Below are positions 45,404-55,377 of a stretch of DNA of 64,000 bases, one piece after another. The position numbers and the translations under genes were made by a program. The notes beneath the pieces were generated by a model. It saw only the letters and a list, made by a program, of their open reading frames with translations. It made no database searches and was not told the DNA's origin. This stretch comes from Streptomyces flavofungini. GTDB taxonomy: Bacteria > Actinomycetota > Actinomycetes > Streptomycetales > Streptomycetaceae. The stretch covers positions 7,846,001-7,910,000 of the forward strand of contig NZ_CP128846.1 in assembly GCF_030388665.1 (NCBI RefSeq), in the 5' to 3' direction. Positions within the stretch are counted from its first letter, which is position 1. Every line of letters begins with the position of its first letter.

Positions 45404-45551
45404 TGGTTCCTCCCGTACGTCGTCCGGTGCGTAAGGGGAGTGCGTGGCAGCGCGTCGTCGGGGTCCGGGCCGGTCCTGGCCCGTCCGGGCAGGCGACGTG
45501 GGTCTGCCATACTGCGGCTGATCCCGAGGCAGTTGGAGACTAGGGCCGAAA

Positions 45552-46220
45552 TTGAATAATAGTCAACAGCGCGGTACCGATCGTTCCCACGGCGCGGACC
45601 GCCCGCAGGCGCGCGGCACCGACCGATCCGTGGCGCGCCGCGCCGAACTCATCGTCATCGGCCGCAAGTTGTTCGCCGACACGTCCTACGACGCGCTGTC
45701 GATGGACGACATCGCGAAACAGGCAGGAGTCGCCAAGGGGCTGATCTACTACTACTTCAAGTCCAAACGCGGCTACTACCTCGCGATCATCGAGGACTCG
45801 GTCGCCGACCTCGTCGAGCGCGCGGCCAGCGGCACCGAACTCCCGCCCACGGAGCGGGTGCACCGCACGATCGACGGCTATCTGCGCTACGCCGAGCACC
45901 ACCAGGAGGCCTACCGCACCATCGTCAGCGGCGGCGTCGGCTTCGACGCCGAGGTGCACGCCATACGCGACGGCGTGCGCGAGGCGATGATCGGCACCAT
46001 CGCCGACGGGGCGTACGGACGGCGGGACATCCCGGCGCTGGTGCGCACGGCGCTGCTCGGCTGGCTGTGCAGCGTGGAGGGCGTCACGCTCGACTGGATC
46101 GGGACGGCGCGGGACCTGGAGCGCGACACCGTGCGCGACTACCTGGTGCGCATGCTGCGCGAGACGCTGGGCGTCATCGAGGAGTTCGAGCCCGCGTTCC
46201 CCGCGCCGCCCGCGGCATGA
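45552..46220 (+). CDS. TetR family transcriptional regulator
   Basis: A 222-residue regulator with a TetR helix-turn-helix (DALSMDDIAKQAGVAKGLIYYYFKS) and a C-terminal domain containing YAEHHQEAYRTIVSGG, common in a large actinobacterial group of unknown ligand. The earliest usable start is TTG 45552. A promoter-like TTGGAG (45533-45538), 18 bases, TAATAG (45557-45562) overlaps it, so a later start such as GTG 45630 is possible. It is divergent from the DUF6230/DUF6114 genes by 148 bases and may control them. Confidence 0.85.
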   Translation: MNNSQQRGTDRSHGADRPQARGTDRSVARRAELIVIGRKLFADTSYDALSMDDIAKQAGVAKGLIYYYFKSKRGYYLAIIEDSVADLVERAASGTELPPTERVHRTIDGYLRYAEHHQEAYRTIVSGGVGFDAEVHAIRDGVREAMIGTIADGAYGRRDIPALVRTALLGWLCSVEGVTLDWIGTARDLERDTVRDYLVRMLRETLGVIEEFEPAFPAPPAA

Positions 46221-46257
46221 CGAAGGGGCGGGAGCCCGCCGGCTCCCGCCCCCTTCG
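46221..46257. terminator. Bidirectional terminator
   Basis: A long stem (46221-46236 with 46241-46257, one bulged C) with a CGCC tetraloop lies directly after the TetR stop and 19 bases before the convergent chitinase stop. Confidence 0.85.
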
Positions 46258-46275
46258 ACTGCTGTGAGGCGACCG

Positions 46276-47526
<1,251 letters not shown>

Positions 47527-47699
47527 CGCTGTCTCCTCGTGGGGGGAGAGGGGAGCATGTGGGGGTGGTGCTGACCTACTGACCTGCGGACACTTCGCGC
47601 CCTCAGGCAGGGCCGGGCGACCGGGCAGGGGCGCGTCAACGCCCCCTACGTAGTCGCGCGTTGAATTGGCATGAACGCGAAGACGCCTTGTGCCGCTGG

Positions 47700-47740
47700 A
47701 CTCTAGGAGGACTAGACCATTACGTCAATGGTTCGGACCA
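47700..47740 (-). promoter_or_regulatory. Second chitinase promoter with direct repeats and dre-like site
   Basis: On the minus strand: -35 TTGACG (47728-47723), 17 bases, -10 TAGAGT (47705-47700). Repeats TGGTCCGAACCA (47740-47729) and TGGTCTAGTCCT (47719-47708) are 21 bases apart; the second is identical to that of the other chitinase. Within the 452-base gap 47527-47978 there is also the promoter at 47817-47845; the rest holds nothing I recognise. Confidence 0.8.
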
Positions 47741-47816
47741 ATTCCCGCTGCGGGGTGCCGGGCGCCGCGGCCTTGGACACATGCCGATGAAGATCAGTCG
47801 CAGGCCCCGTGAACCC

Positions 47817-47845
47817 GTGACGCCATGCCGCCGATCGGGCATACT
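47817..47845 (+). promoter_or_regulatory. Promoter candidate for acyl-CoA dehydrogenase
   Basis: GTGACG (47817-47822), 17 bases, CATACT (47840-47845), about 130 bases upstream of the start codon. Confidence 0.45.
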
Positions 47846-47978
47846 CAACCCGCCACAGTCGCTGGTCAGCCGCTTCCGAGACCCGGAAGGGCAGCATCGG
47901 CTTGGCAGTGTCCCCGACGGCGGCGCCACACCCCGTGCGCGAGCCCGTCGCAGCGCCCGACAGGGAGAGGAGAGCGCC

Positions 47979-49151
47979 ATGCCCGAGGGAGCCGCACAGT
48001 CGGTCGAGCGTCAGCTGCCCACCGAAGAGGCCCGGGATCTGTTCGCGCTCGTGCGTGAACTGGTCCAGCGCGAGATCGCGCCGCACGCGGCCGCCGAGGA
48101 GGAGGCAGGCCACTTCCCGCGCGAACTCTTCACCCTGCTCTCCGAATCGGGCCTGCTCGGTCTCGCCTACGACTCCGAGTTCGGCGGCGGCGACCAGCCC
48201 TACGAGGTGTATCTCCAGGTCCTCGAAGAGCTCGCCCGCGCGCGTCTGACCGTCGGCCTCGGCGTCAGCGTCCACTCGCTCGCCTGCCACGGCCTCGCCG
48301 GGTACGGCACCAAGGAGCAGCAGGCCGAGCACCTGCCCGACATGCTCGGCGGCGGGCTGCTCGGCGCCTACTGCCTGTCCGAGCCGTCCTCGGGATCGGA
48401 CGCCGCGTCGCTGCGCACCAAGGCCGTGCGGGACGGTGACGAGTGGGTCGTCACGGGCACGAAGGCATGGATCACGCACGGCGGCGTCGCCGACTTCTAC
48501 ACCGTCCTGGCCCGCACGGGCGGCGAGGGCGCGCACGGCGTGACCGCCTTCCTGGTGCCGGGCGACGCCGAGGGGCTCTCGGCCGCGGTGCCGGAGAAGA
48601 AGATGGGCATGAAGGGCTCGCCGACGGCGCAGCTCCACTTCGACGGCGTCCGGGTGTCCGACGCCCGGCGCATCGGGGACGTGGGGCAGGGCTTCGCGAT
48701 CGCGCTCTCGGCGCTCGACTCGGGGCGGCTCGGCATCGCGGCGTGCGCGATCGGCGTGGCCCAGGCGGCGCTCGACGAGGCGGTGTCGTACGCGACCGAG
48801 CGCAAGCAGTTCGGCCGTCCGATCGCCGACTTCCAGGGCCTGCGCTTCATGCTCGCGGACATGGCGACGCAGATCGAGGCGGGCCGGGCGCTGTACCTGG
48901 CGGCGGCCCGGCTGCGGGACGCGGGCCGCCCGTTCTCCAAGCAGGCGGCGATGGCCAAGCTGCTGTGCACGGACACCGCGATGAAGGTCACGACGGACGC
49001 CGTCCAGGTGCTCGGCGGCTACGGCTACACCCTCGACTTCCCCGTCGAGCGCTATATGCGCGAGGCCAAGGTGCTGCAGATCGTCGAGGGCACGAATCAG
49101 ATCCAGCGCATGGTCATCGCCCGCCATCTCGCGGGTCCCGACTCGCGCTGA
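47979..49151 (+). CDS. Acyl-CoA dehydrogenase
   Basis: A 390-residue flavoprotein of the acyl-CoA dehydrogenase family: helical N-terminal domain, YCLSEPSSGSDAASLRTKAV and TGTKAWITHGG as the FAD/substrate signature, and C-terminal YATERKQFGRPIADFQGLRF with QVLGGYGYTLDFPVERYMRE. That last segment includes the residue region holding the catalytic Glu in short-chain enzymes. It oxidises an acyl-CoA to the enoyl-CoA; chain preference is not clear. The ATG follows GGAGAGGAG. The small gap downstream holds an opposing repeat-protein gene. Confidence 0.92.
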   Translation: MPEGAAQSVERQLPTEEARDLFALVRELVQREIAPHAAAEEEAGHFPRELFTLLSESGLLGLAYDSEFGGGDQPYEVYLQVLEELARARLTVGLGVSVHSLACHGLAGYGTKEQQAEHLPDMLGGGLLGAYCLSEPSSGSDAASLRTKAVRDGDEWVVTGTKAWITHGGVADFYTVLARTGGEGAHGVTAFLVPGDAEGLSAAVPEKKMGMKGSPTAQLHFDGVRVSDARRIGDVGQGFAIALSALDSGRLGIAACAIGVAQAALDEAVSYATERKQFGRPIADFQGLRFMLADMATQIEAGRALYLAAARLRDAGRPFSKQAAMAKLLCTDTAMKVTTDAVQVLGGYGYTLDFPVERYMREAKVLQIVEGTNQIQRMVIARHLAGPDSR

Positions 49152-49770
49152 GCCGCGGGTCGGGGGGAGCGCCGGGCACGGGGCCGAACGAAGAGTCCCG
49201 GTCCGTGCCGAACTGTGCGCCCCGGTCGGTGCCGAAGCGGGTGTCCCGGCCCGCGCCGAAGGACGCGTCCCGGTCCGCCCCGAAGCGCGTGCCCCGGCCC
49301 GTGCTGAAGGACGTGTCCCGGTCCGTGCCGAACCGCGCGTCCCTGGCCGGGCCGAACGCCCCCTCCGAGCCGAACCCCCCGTCCGTCCCGAACGACCGCT
49401 CCGCCCCGTACTGCCCGCCGAACTGGCCGCTGCGCACGGTCGGTGCCGCGAGCCGCACCCACTCCGGGTCGTGGCGGCCCGGCAGCGTCCGGCCGCGCTC
49501 GGCCCAGTGGCGCAGCAGGGCGCGGTAGATCGGCGGGTCCTGCTGCGGGACGGGCTGCGGTGGGGGCGGGACCGAGTGGTTCTGCTGCGGGTGCGGGGAC
49601 TGCTGAGGATAGGGCTGCGGCTGGGGGTACTGCGACGGCTGCGCGTACGGGTTCGGCTGGGGGTAGTGGGTGTACTGGGGCCTGTGATGAACCGATTCTG
49701 CGGCGGGGGCGGGCGCGGACGCGAGCGGGCGCCTGCGGTGGCCGGCCGGAGCGTGGGTGGGGGTGGTCAT
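49114..49770 (-). CDS. Low-complexity Pro/Gln-rich protein with tandem FGxDRD repeats
   Basis: A 218-residue frame beginning MTTPTHAPAGHRRRP. Residues 30-75 are a Pro/Gln/Tyr-rich stretch (YPQPNPYAQPSQYPQPQPY). Then comes a compact segment (YRALLRHWAERGRTLPGRHD, PEWVRLAAPTV) that looks like a real folded unit. The C-terminal ~80 residues are tandem decapeptides such as RFGTDRDTSF and RFGADRDASF, from a DNA repeat at about 49190-49400. No good ribosome site was seen, and the 3' end overlaps the acyl-CoA dehydrogenase by 38 bases. Function unknown; I am only moderately sure it is expressed. Confidence 0.5.
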   Translation of the reverse strand: MTTPTHAPAGHRRRPLASAPAPAAESVHHRPQYTHYPQPNPYAQPSQYPQPQPYPQQSPHPQQNHSVPPPPQPVPQQDPPIYRALLRHWAERGRTLPGRHDPEWVRLAAPTVRSGQFGGQYGAERSFGTDGGFGSEGAFGPARDARFGTDRDTSFSTGRGTRFGADRDASFGAGRDTRFGTDRGAQFGTDRDSSFGPVPGAPPDPRLSASRDPRDGGR

Positions 49771-50032
49771 GACGGGCCAACGGTCGGCGCGGAGGCCAGG
49801 TCACCGTCGGGTCGAATCGTGCGTGCGTTCATGCCCCGTCCGGCCGCGGCGCACACGGCGCTCGGCGCCCGCGCCACCGGGTGAACGCGATCTCACACGC
49901 CTTCGGTGCCCACGCCGTCCGACCCCGGCGCGCGTCTGGCCCCGGCACGACATCTGACGTACCGTCACCTCCACGCCGGGGTCCGCCGCACACCGGGCGA
50001 CGCCAACTTCCCGGCGCCCAGGGAGATGTGCC

Positions 50033-51175
50033 GTGTCGGACGACCGCCCCGTACCGCTCGACGAGTACCCCGTCCACCAGGTGCCACTGTCGATGAAACA
50101 TGTGGCGACCGGCGACCGGAACGCCTACGACCGCTGTATTTTCCACCTCTTCGACCACCAGGGCCGCGCCCTGCTCATCCTCGGCCTCGGCGTCTACCCG
50201 AACACCGGCGTCATCGACGCCTACGCCACCCTGCGCACCGGCGACACCCTGCACGCCGTCCGCGCCTCCGACGCGCTCGGCGACGACCGGTCGAACCTGT
50301 CCGTGGGACCGCTGCGCATCACCGTCGAGGAGCCCCTGCGCAGGCTGCGCCTGACCTGCGCGGCGGACCCGGACGACGCGGACTCGCTCGCGTACGACAT
50401 CGAGTGGAGCGCCGACTTCCCGGCGCTGTGGGAGCCGCACCACATCCAGCGCCGCGGCGGCAGGCTCACCCTCGAAGGCCGCCGGTTCGTCCAGGCGGGC
50501 GGCTGCTCCGGGGTTATCCGCGCGGGCGGCGCGCAGATCGCGGTGACGGCGGGGGAGTGGACGGCGACCCGGGACCGGAGCTGGGGGGTGCGGCCCATCC
50601 CGGGCGAGGAGGCGGGCCGGCTCGGCGAGGACTTCCCGACCGAGGGCTTCCACTGGATCTGGTGCCCGGTGCGCTTCGACGACCGCTTCCTGATGGTGAT
50701 CACCCAGGAGGACGCGGACGGCTACCGCACCCTCAACGACGCCACCCTCGTCCGCCCGGGCCACCGCGACCGCCAACTCGGCTGGCCCCAGGCCGACATC
50801 AGCTACCGCTCCGGCACCCGCCACCCCGAGAGCGCCGTCATCCACCTCGTCGACCCCGAGACCCGCAAGCCCCTGGAGCTCGGCGTCCGGACGCTCACGT
50901 CCCTGCCGCTCGCCGTCGGCGCCGGGTATCCGCCCGCCGACGACTGGCAGCACGGCACCTGGCGCGGCCGCGACTGGGTCGACCGGCGCACCTACGACCT
51001 CGCCGACTCTCAACTTCGTTCGAGCGGGGCGTACCCCCATGCCGCGTACGGGGTCGTCGACCACGCGGCCCGCTTCACCCTGGACGGCCGCGTCGGCCAC
51101 GGCATCTTCGAGCACGGCACGTTCGGCCGCCACGACCCGAGCGGCTTCGCGGACTTCGGCTCCACGGCGCCCTGA
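50033..51175 (+). CDS. Conserved protein of unknown function, partner of phosphotransferase
   Basis: A 380-residue soluble protein rich in beta-strand segments, with no signal peptide or membrane helix. Conserved-looking stretches include RDRSWGVRPIPGEEAGR, FHWIWCPVRFDDRFLMVITQ, GYRTLNDATLVRPGHR and YDLADSQLRSSGAYPHAAYG. It resembles a lipocalin-like/DUF7064-7065 type protein seen next to acyl-CoA and steroid catabolic genes, but I cannot assign it firmly. GTG 50033 follows GGGAGA. The phosphotransferase starts 41 bases downstream on the same strand. Confidence 0.75.
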   Translation: MSDDRPVPLDEYPVHQVPLSMKHVATGDRNAYDRCIFHLFDHQGRALLILGLGVYPNTGVIDAYATLRTGDTLHAVRASDALGDDRSNLSVGPLRITVEEPLRRLRLTCAADPDDADSLAYDIEWSADFPALWEPHHIQRRGGRLTLEGRRFVQAGGCSGVIRAGGAQIAVTAGEWTATRDRSWGVRPIPGEEAGRLGEDFPTEGFHWIWCPVRFDDRFLMVITQEDADGYRTLNDATLVRPGHRDRQLGWPQADISYRSGTRHPESAVIHLVDPETRKPLELGVRTLTSLPLAVGAGYPPADDWQHGTWRGRDWVDRRTYDLADSQLRSSGAYPHAAYGVVDHAARFTLDGRVGHGIFEHGTFGRHDPSGFADFGSTAP

Positions 51176-51216
51176 GCGTCGGGCGCCCCGAGGGAGGAGC
51201 AGGGAGGAGAACGCAC

Positions 51217-52317
51217 ATGGCAACGGAGCCCGAACGGCCTCGACTTCGCACCACGACCCGCGAACCGGACGAACTGGCCCGGCGCCTCACGGCCTGGCTC
51301 GGCGGCCATCTGCCGGGCGCGAGAGCCGTCGACGTGTCCGTGCCCGAGTCGAACGGCATGTCCAGCGAGACGCTCCTCTTCGACATCGAGCACCCCCGAC
51401 CACCGCTCGCCCGCTGCGCGTTGCGCCTCGCGGCGGACCCGGCCGCGTACACGATCTTTCCCGTGTACGACATGGAGCGCCAGCACCGCACCATGAGCCT
51501 GGTCGCCGACCGCACCGACGTGCCCGTGCCGCGCGTGCTGTGGCTCGAACGGGACCCGGGGCCGCTCGGCGCGCCGTTCTTCGTCATGGAGCGGGTCGAG
51601 GGTCGGGTGCCGCCCGACGTCATGCCCTACACGTACGAGGGGAACTGGCTGTACGAGGCGAGCGACGCCGAGCGCGCGCACCTGGAGGACGCGACCGTCT
51701 CCGTCCTCGCGCGGCTGCACGACCAAGTCCCCGCCGCCGACGCCGCGTTCCTCGCGCTGCCGGGCGAGGGCAGCGCGCTGCGGCGCCATGTCGCCTCACA
51801 ACGCGCCTACTACGACTGGGTGGTGACGGGACTGCCGCGCTCCCCGCTCGTCGAAAGCGCTTTCGCGAGACTGGCGGACCTGTGGCCGGACGAGGAGGGC
51901 GCGCCGGTGCTCAACTGGGGCGACGCGCGCATCGGGAACGTCATCTACGACGGCTTCGAACCCGCCGCCGTGCTCGACTGGGAAATGGCGTGCCTGGCGC
52001 CCCGCGAGGTCGACCTCGGCTGGACCGTGTACCTGCACCGGTTCTTCCAGGACCTCACGGTGAGCTTCGGGCAGCGCGGGCTGCCCGACTTCCTGCGCCG
52101 GGAGCGCATCGAAGGGCGGTACGCCGAACTCACCGGGCACCGGCCCCGCGACATGGACTTCTACACGCTGTACGCGGCGCTGCGGCACGCCGTCGTCATG
52201 CTGCGGGTCGCCTACCGGCAGGTGCACTTCGGGGAGGCGACGGTGCCGGCGGACCCGGACACGCTGATCCTGCACCACGCCAGCCTCGCGGCGATGGTGC
52301 AGGGCAGCTATGAGTGA
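51217..52317 (+). CDS. APH-family phosphotransferase of the ACAD10/11 kinase type
   Basis: A 366-residue kinase-fold protein: the ESNGMSSETLLFDIEH glycine-loop region and FFVMERVEGRVPPDVMPYTY hinge. The catalytic loop is LNWGDARIGNVIYDG, followed by DWEMACLAPREVDLGW with the metal-binding Asp. The WGDARIGN form, with Trp in place of the usual His, is that of the APH kinase domains fused to acyl-CoA dehydrogenases in ACAD10/ACAD11. Such kinases phosphorylate hydroxyacyl-CoAs, so antibiotic resistance is unlikely. The ATG follows GGGAGGAG. Confidence 0.87.
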   Translation: MATEPERPRLRTTTREPDELARRLTAWLGGHLPGARAVDVSVPESNGMSSETLLFDIEHPRPPLARCALRLAADPAAYTIFPVYDMERQHRTMSLVADRTDVPVPRVLWLERDPGPLGAPFFVMERVEGRVPPDVMPYTYEGNWLYEASDAERAHLEDATVSVLARLHDQVPAADAAFLALPGEGSALRRHVASQRAYYDWVVTGLPRSPLVESAFARLADLWPDEEGAPVLNWGDARIGNVIYDGFEPAAVLDWEMACLAPREVDLGWTVYLHRFFQDLTVSFGQRGLPDFLRRERIEGRYAELTGHRPRDMDFYTLYAALRHAVVMLRVAYRQVHFGEATVPADPDTLILHHASLAAMVQGSYE

Positions 52318-52362
52318 CGGTGGGCCGGGGCCGGGCGGTGCGGCGGTGCCCCGTGCGGGGGC

Positions 52363-52818
52363 TCAGGCGGCCGCGCGCCGGGTGGCCTGCCGGGGCACCC
52401 GGATCGGGCGCGAGCCGGGCCCGCCCACGTGCGAGAACGGCTGGGTGCGCCAGTCCAGGCCCTGAGGCAGCGTCAGGAGCAGCGCGGTGTCCTGCTCCTG
52501 GGCCTCCAGGGACTCGTCCGCGGCGCCCGCCTCGGACGCGGCGCGGCCGGTGCCCGCGCAGACCGTGAGCCCGAAGGGGTTCCACGGAGTGGGGCACAGC
52601 GCGTGCTCGGGCAGGGCGTCCTCGTCCGCGAGGAGCGCGATGGGCTGTCGGCAGTCCGGGCAGATCACCCGGTACATCTCGAAGGTGTCGTACGCGTCCG
52701 GTTCGTCCGCCGTGCCGTCGTCGTCGACGGTCTGTTCGACACCCTCCGGTGCGGGCTCGAACTCGACGGGCCGCTGCTTGCGGCGCGTGGAACGACCGGG
52801 GCGCTTCAGGTTCTGCAT
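52363..52818 (-). CDS. Zinc-ribbon-like protein of unknown function
   Basis: A 151-residue protein. A basic N terminus (LKRPGRSTRRKQRP) and acidic linker (EGVEQTVDDDGTADEPD) are followed by a putative zinc site, VICPDCRQP with LCPTPWN and VCAGTG, then a tail ending RVPRQATRRAAA. Resembles Streptomyces hypothetical proteins near SCO1425. The start at ATG 52818 follows GGGAGA. It converges with the phosphotransferase. Confidence 0.75.
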   Translation of the reverse strand: MQNLKRPGRSTRRKQRPVEFEPAPEGVEQTVDDDGTADEPDAYDTFEMYRVICPDCRQPIALLADEDALPEHALCPTPWNPFGLTVCAGTGRAASEAGAADESLEAQEQDTALLLTLPQGLDWRTQPFSHVGGPGSRPIRVPRQATRRAAA

Positions 52819-53091
52819 GGGAATCTCCCCCTCGGGTGGGCCGACAAGGCGCTGCGGCCTCGACCACAGCAAGCACTTCCCGTCCGGTCCGGGGGGTAAT
52901 CGCTCCTGCCCGACGGACACGGCCATATGTCTGTGGTGTTCGTCACATGCCAGATGGGGATGCCGCTTCGCGCGGGGTGGCCGCCGGGGCGCCGGGACCG
53001 GGTGCGCCGTCGGTCCGGGGGCGCGTGTTCTGTCTCATCCCTCGCGTCGCTCAGGTATCGGTGAGGATCAAGAGGCCTGTAGGTTCGGCGC

Positions 53092-53532
53092 ATGGAGGAG
53101 CTGGACCGACAGATCGTGCAGCTGCTCGTCAAGGACGGGCGGATGAGCTACACCGACCTGGGCAAGGCCACGGGCCTGTCCACGTCGGCGGTGCACCAGC
53201 GGGTGCGCAGGCTGGAGCAGCGAGGAGTGATCCGCGGGTACGCCGCGGTCGTGGACCCCGAGGCCGTCGGCCTGCCGCTCACGGCCTTCATCGCGGTGAA
53301 GCCCTTCGACCCCAGCGCCCCCGACGACATCGCCGAGCGGCTCGCCGGAGTCCCCGAGATCGAGGCCTGCCACAGCGTCGCGGGCGCCGAGAACTACCTG
53401 CTCAAGGTGCGCGTGGCGACCCCGCACGAGCTGGAGAACCTGCTGGCACGGCTGCGCACGCTCGCCGGGGTCTCCACGCACACGACGGTGGTCCTCTCCA
53501 CGCCGTACGAGGCGCGGCCGCCCCGGGTCTGA
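53092..53532 (+). CDS. Lrp/AsnC family regulator
   Basis: A 146-residue regulator: helix-turn-helix (DRQIVQLLVKDGRMSYTDLG ... LSTSAVHQRVRRLEQRGVIR) and a RAM domain (ACHSVAGAENYLLKVRVATP). ATG 53092 opens the protein with MEELDRQ, the usual family start. It precedes the amidohydrolase by 97 bases on the same strand. I see no GCAAC array here, so it probably has a different target set from the Lrp at 12.5 kb. Confidence 0.92.
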   Translation: MEELDRQIVQLLVKDGRMSYTDLGKATGLSTSAVHQRVRRLEQRGVIRGYAAVVDPEAVGLPLTAFIAVKPFDPSAPDDIAERLAGVPEIEACHSVAGAENYLLKVRVATPHELENLLARLRTLAGVSTHTTVVLSTPYEARPPRV

Positions 53533-53629
53533 CCGGGCGGCGCCCGCGTCCCGCCGCGCGGGCCGGGCCGCGAGGCCCGGGGCGACCCCGCGAACCGGAG
53601 CCTCGCGCGCAGGCGCGAGACTGTTCCCC

Positions 53630-55267
53630 ATGAGCGAGCGCATCACCCCCGAAACCGGGCATCGCACCGTCCTGCTGCGCGGCGGCGAAGTCCACAGCCC
53701 CGCCGACCCCTTCGCGACCGCGATGATCGTCGAGCGTGGACATATCGCCTGGGTCGGCTCCGAGGGTGCCGCCGACGGCTTCGCCGACGGTGTCGACGAG
53801 ATCGTCGACCTCGAAGGGAACCTGGTCACCCCGGCGTTCACCGACGCCCATGTGCACACGACGTCCACCGGGCTCGCGCTCACCGGACTCGATCTGTCCG
53901 GTGCCCGGAGCCTCGACGATGCGCTCGTTCTCGTACGCGAACACGCCGCCGCGCACCCGCACGACCGGGTGCTGCTCGGCCACGGCTGGGACGCCGCCCG
54001 GTGGCCCGGTGGCCGTCCGCCCACCCGCACGGAACTCGACGAGGCCACCGGCGGCCGCCCGCTCTACCTGTCGCGCATCGACGTGCACTCCGCCGTCGCC
54101 AGCACCGCGCTCCTCGACCTCGTCCCCGGTGTCGCCGACGCCGCCGGGTTCCACGCCGACGCGCCGCTGACCGCCGACGCCCACCACGCCGTGCGCACCG
54201 CGGCTCACGCCGCCGTCACGCCCCGGCAGCGGGCCGCCGCCCAGCGCGCCGCGCTCCACCACGCCGCCTCGCTCGGCATCGGCTCGGTGCACGAGTGCGC
54301 GGGCCCCGTGATCTCCGGCGAGGACGACTTCACCTCGCTGCTGCGCCTGGCCGACGAGGAGGCCGGGCCCCGGGTCGTCGGGTACTGGGCCGAACAGGGC
54401 CCCGAAGGCGTCGCCCGCGCGCGCGAGCTGGGTGCGTTCGGCGCCGCCGGCGACCACTTCGTGGACGGCGCGCTCGGCTCGCACACGGCGTGGCTGTGCG
54501 AGCCCTACGCCGACGAGAGCACCGGCAGCGGCAACGCCTACCTGTCCGCGGCCGACGTCGCCGCGCACGTGGTGGCCTGCGCGGAGGCGGGCGTCCAGGC
54601 CGGTTTCCACGCCATCGGGGACGCCGCCGTCGGGGCCGTCGTGGACGGGGTGCGCGCAGCCGCCGAGAAGGTCGGCCTGGCCCGGGTGCGGGCAGCGCGG
54701 CACCGCGTGGAGCACGTCGAGATGCTCACCCCCGAGACGGTCGCGGCGTTCGCCGAGTTCGGCCTCACCGCGTCCGTCCAGCCCGCCTTCGACGCGCTGT
54801 GGGGCGGCGAGGACGGCATGTACGTCCAGCGCCTCGGCGCCCAACGGGCCCGTACTCTCAACCCGTACGCGGCCCTCCTGCGCGCCGGCGTCCCGCTGGC
54901 CTTCGGCTCCGACAGCCCGGTGACCCCCCTCGACCCCTGGGGCACCGTCCGGGCCGCGGCCTTCCACCGCACGCCCGAGCACCGGGTGTCCGTGCGCGCC
55001 GCCTTCACCGCCCACACGCGCGGCGGCTGGCGGGCCATCGGCCGCGACGACGCGGGCGTCCTCGTGCCCGGCGCCCCCGCCGACTACGCCGTGTGGCAGA
55101 CCGGCGAACTCGTCGTCCAGGCCCCCGACGACCGGGTCGCCCGCTGGTCCACCGATCCGCGCTCCGGCACCCCCGGCCTGCCCGACCTCGGCCCCGGCGC
55201 GGAACTGCCCCGCTGCCTGCGGACCGTGGTGGGCGGCCGGTCGGTATTCGTACGGCCTAACGAGTGA
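53630..55267 (+). CDS. Metal-dependent amidohydrolase, YtcJ-like
   Basis: A 545-residue amidohydrolase superfamily enzyme. The HxH metal motif is in FTDAHVHTTSTG, followed by YLSRIDVHSAVAS, HAIGDAAVG and HRVEHVEML with further His ligands, and FGSDSPVTPLDPW with the catalytic Asp. The closing beta-sandwich ends APADYAVW. YtcJ-like members hydrolyse N-substituted amides or formamides, but the substrate is unknown. Its operon-like position after an AsnC regulator suggests control by an amino acid. The stop is followed by a 636-base non-coding region. Confidence 0.9.
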   Translation: MSERITPETGHRTVLLRGGEVHSPADPFATAMIVERGHIAWVGSEGAADGFADGVDEIVDLEGNLVTPAFTDAHVHTTSTGLALTGLDLSGARSLDDALVLVREHAAAHPHDRVLLGHGWDAARWPGGRPPTRTELDEATGGRPLYLSRIDVHSAVASTALLDLVPGVADAAGFHADAPLTADAHHAVRTAAHAAVTPRQRAAAQRAALHHAASLGIGSVHECAGPVISGEDDFTSLLRLADEEAGPRVVGYWAEQGPEGVARARELGAFGAAGDHFVDGALGSHTAWLCEPYADESTGSGNAYLSAADVAAHVVACAEAGVQAGFHAIGDAAVGAVVDGVRAAAEKVGLARVRAARHRVEHVEMLTPETVAAFAEFGLTASVQPAFDALWGGEDGMYVQRLGAQRARTLNPYAALLRAGVPLAFGSDSPVTPLDPWGTVRAAAFHRTPEHRVSVRAAFTAHTRGGWRAIGRDDAGVLVPGAPADYAVWQTGELVVQAPDDRVARWSTDPRSGTPGLPDLGPGAELPRCLRTVVGGRSVFVRPNE

Positions 55268-55377
55268 CGTCAGCGGTGCGGCGCGGCTCCGAACGGGGCC
55301 ACACGGCGCGTCGCGCGACCTGCGGCGCCTCGCCACTGACCTGCTGATCTGCGTAAAAGGCGCAGGTCGGAGGGCTA

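Noticed and set aside
51217..52317. Aminoglycoside resistance gene
   Set aside because: The fold is APH-like but the WGDARIGN catalytic loop matches ACAD10/11-type metabolic kinases rather than antibiotic phosphotransferases.
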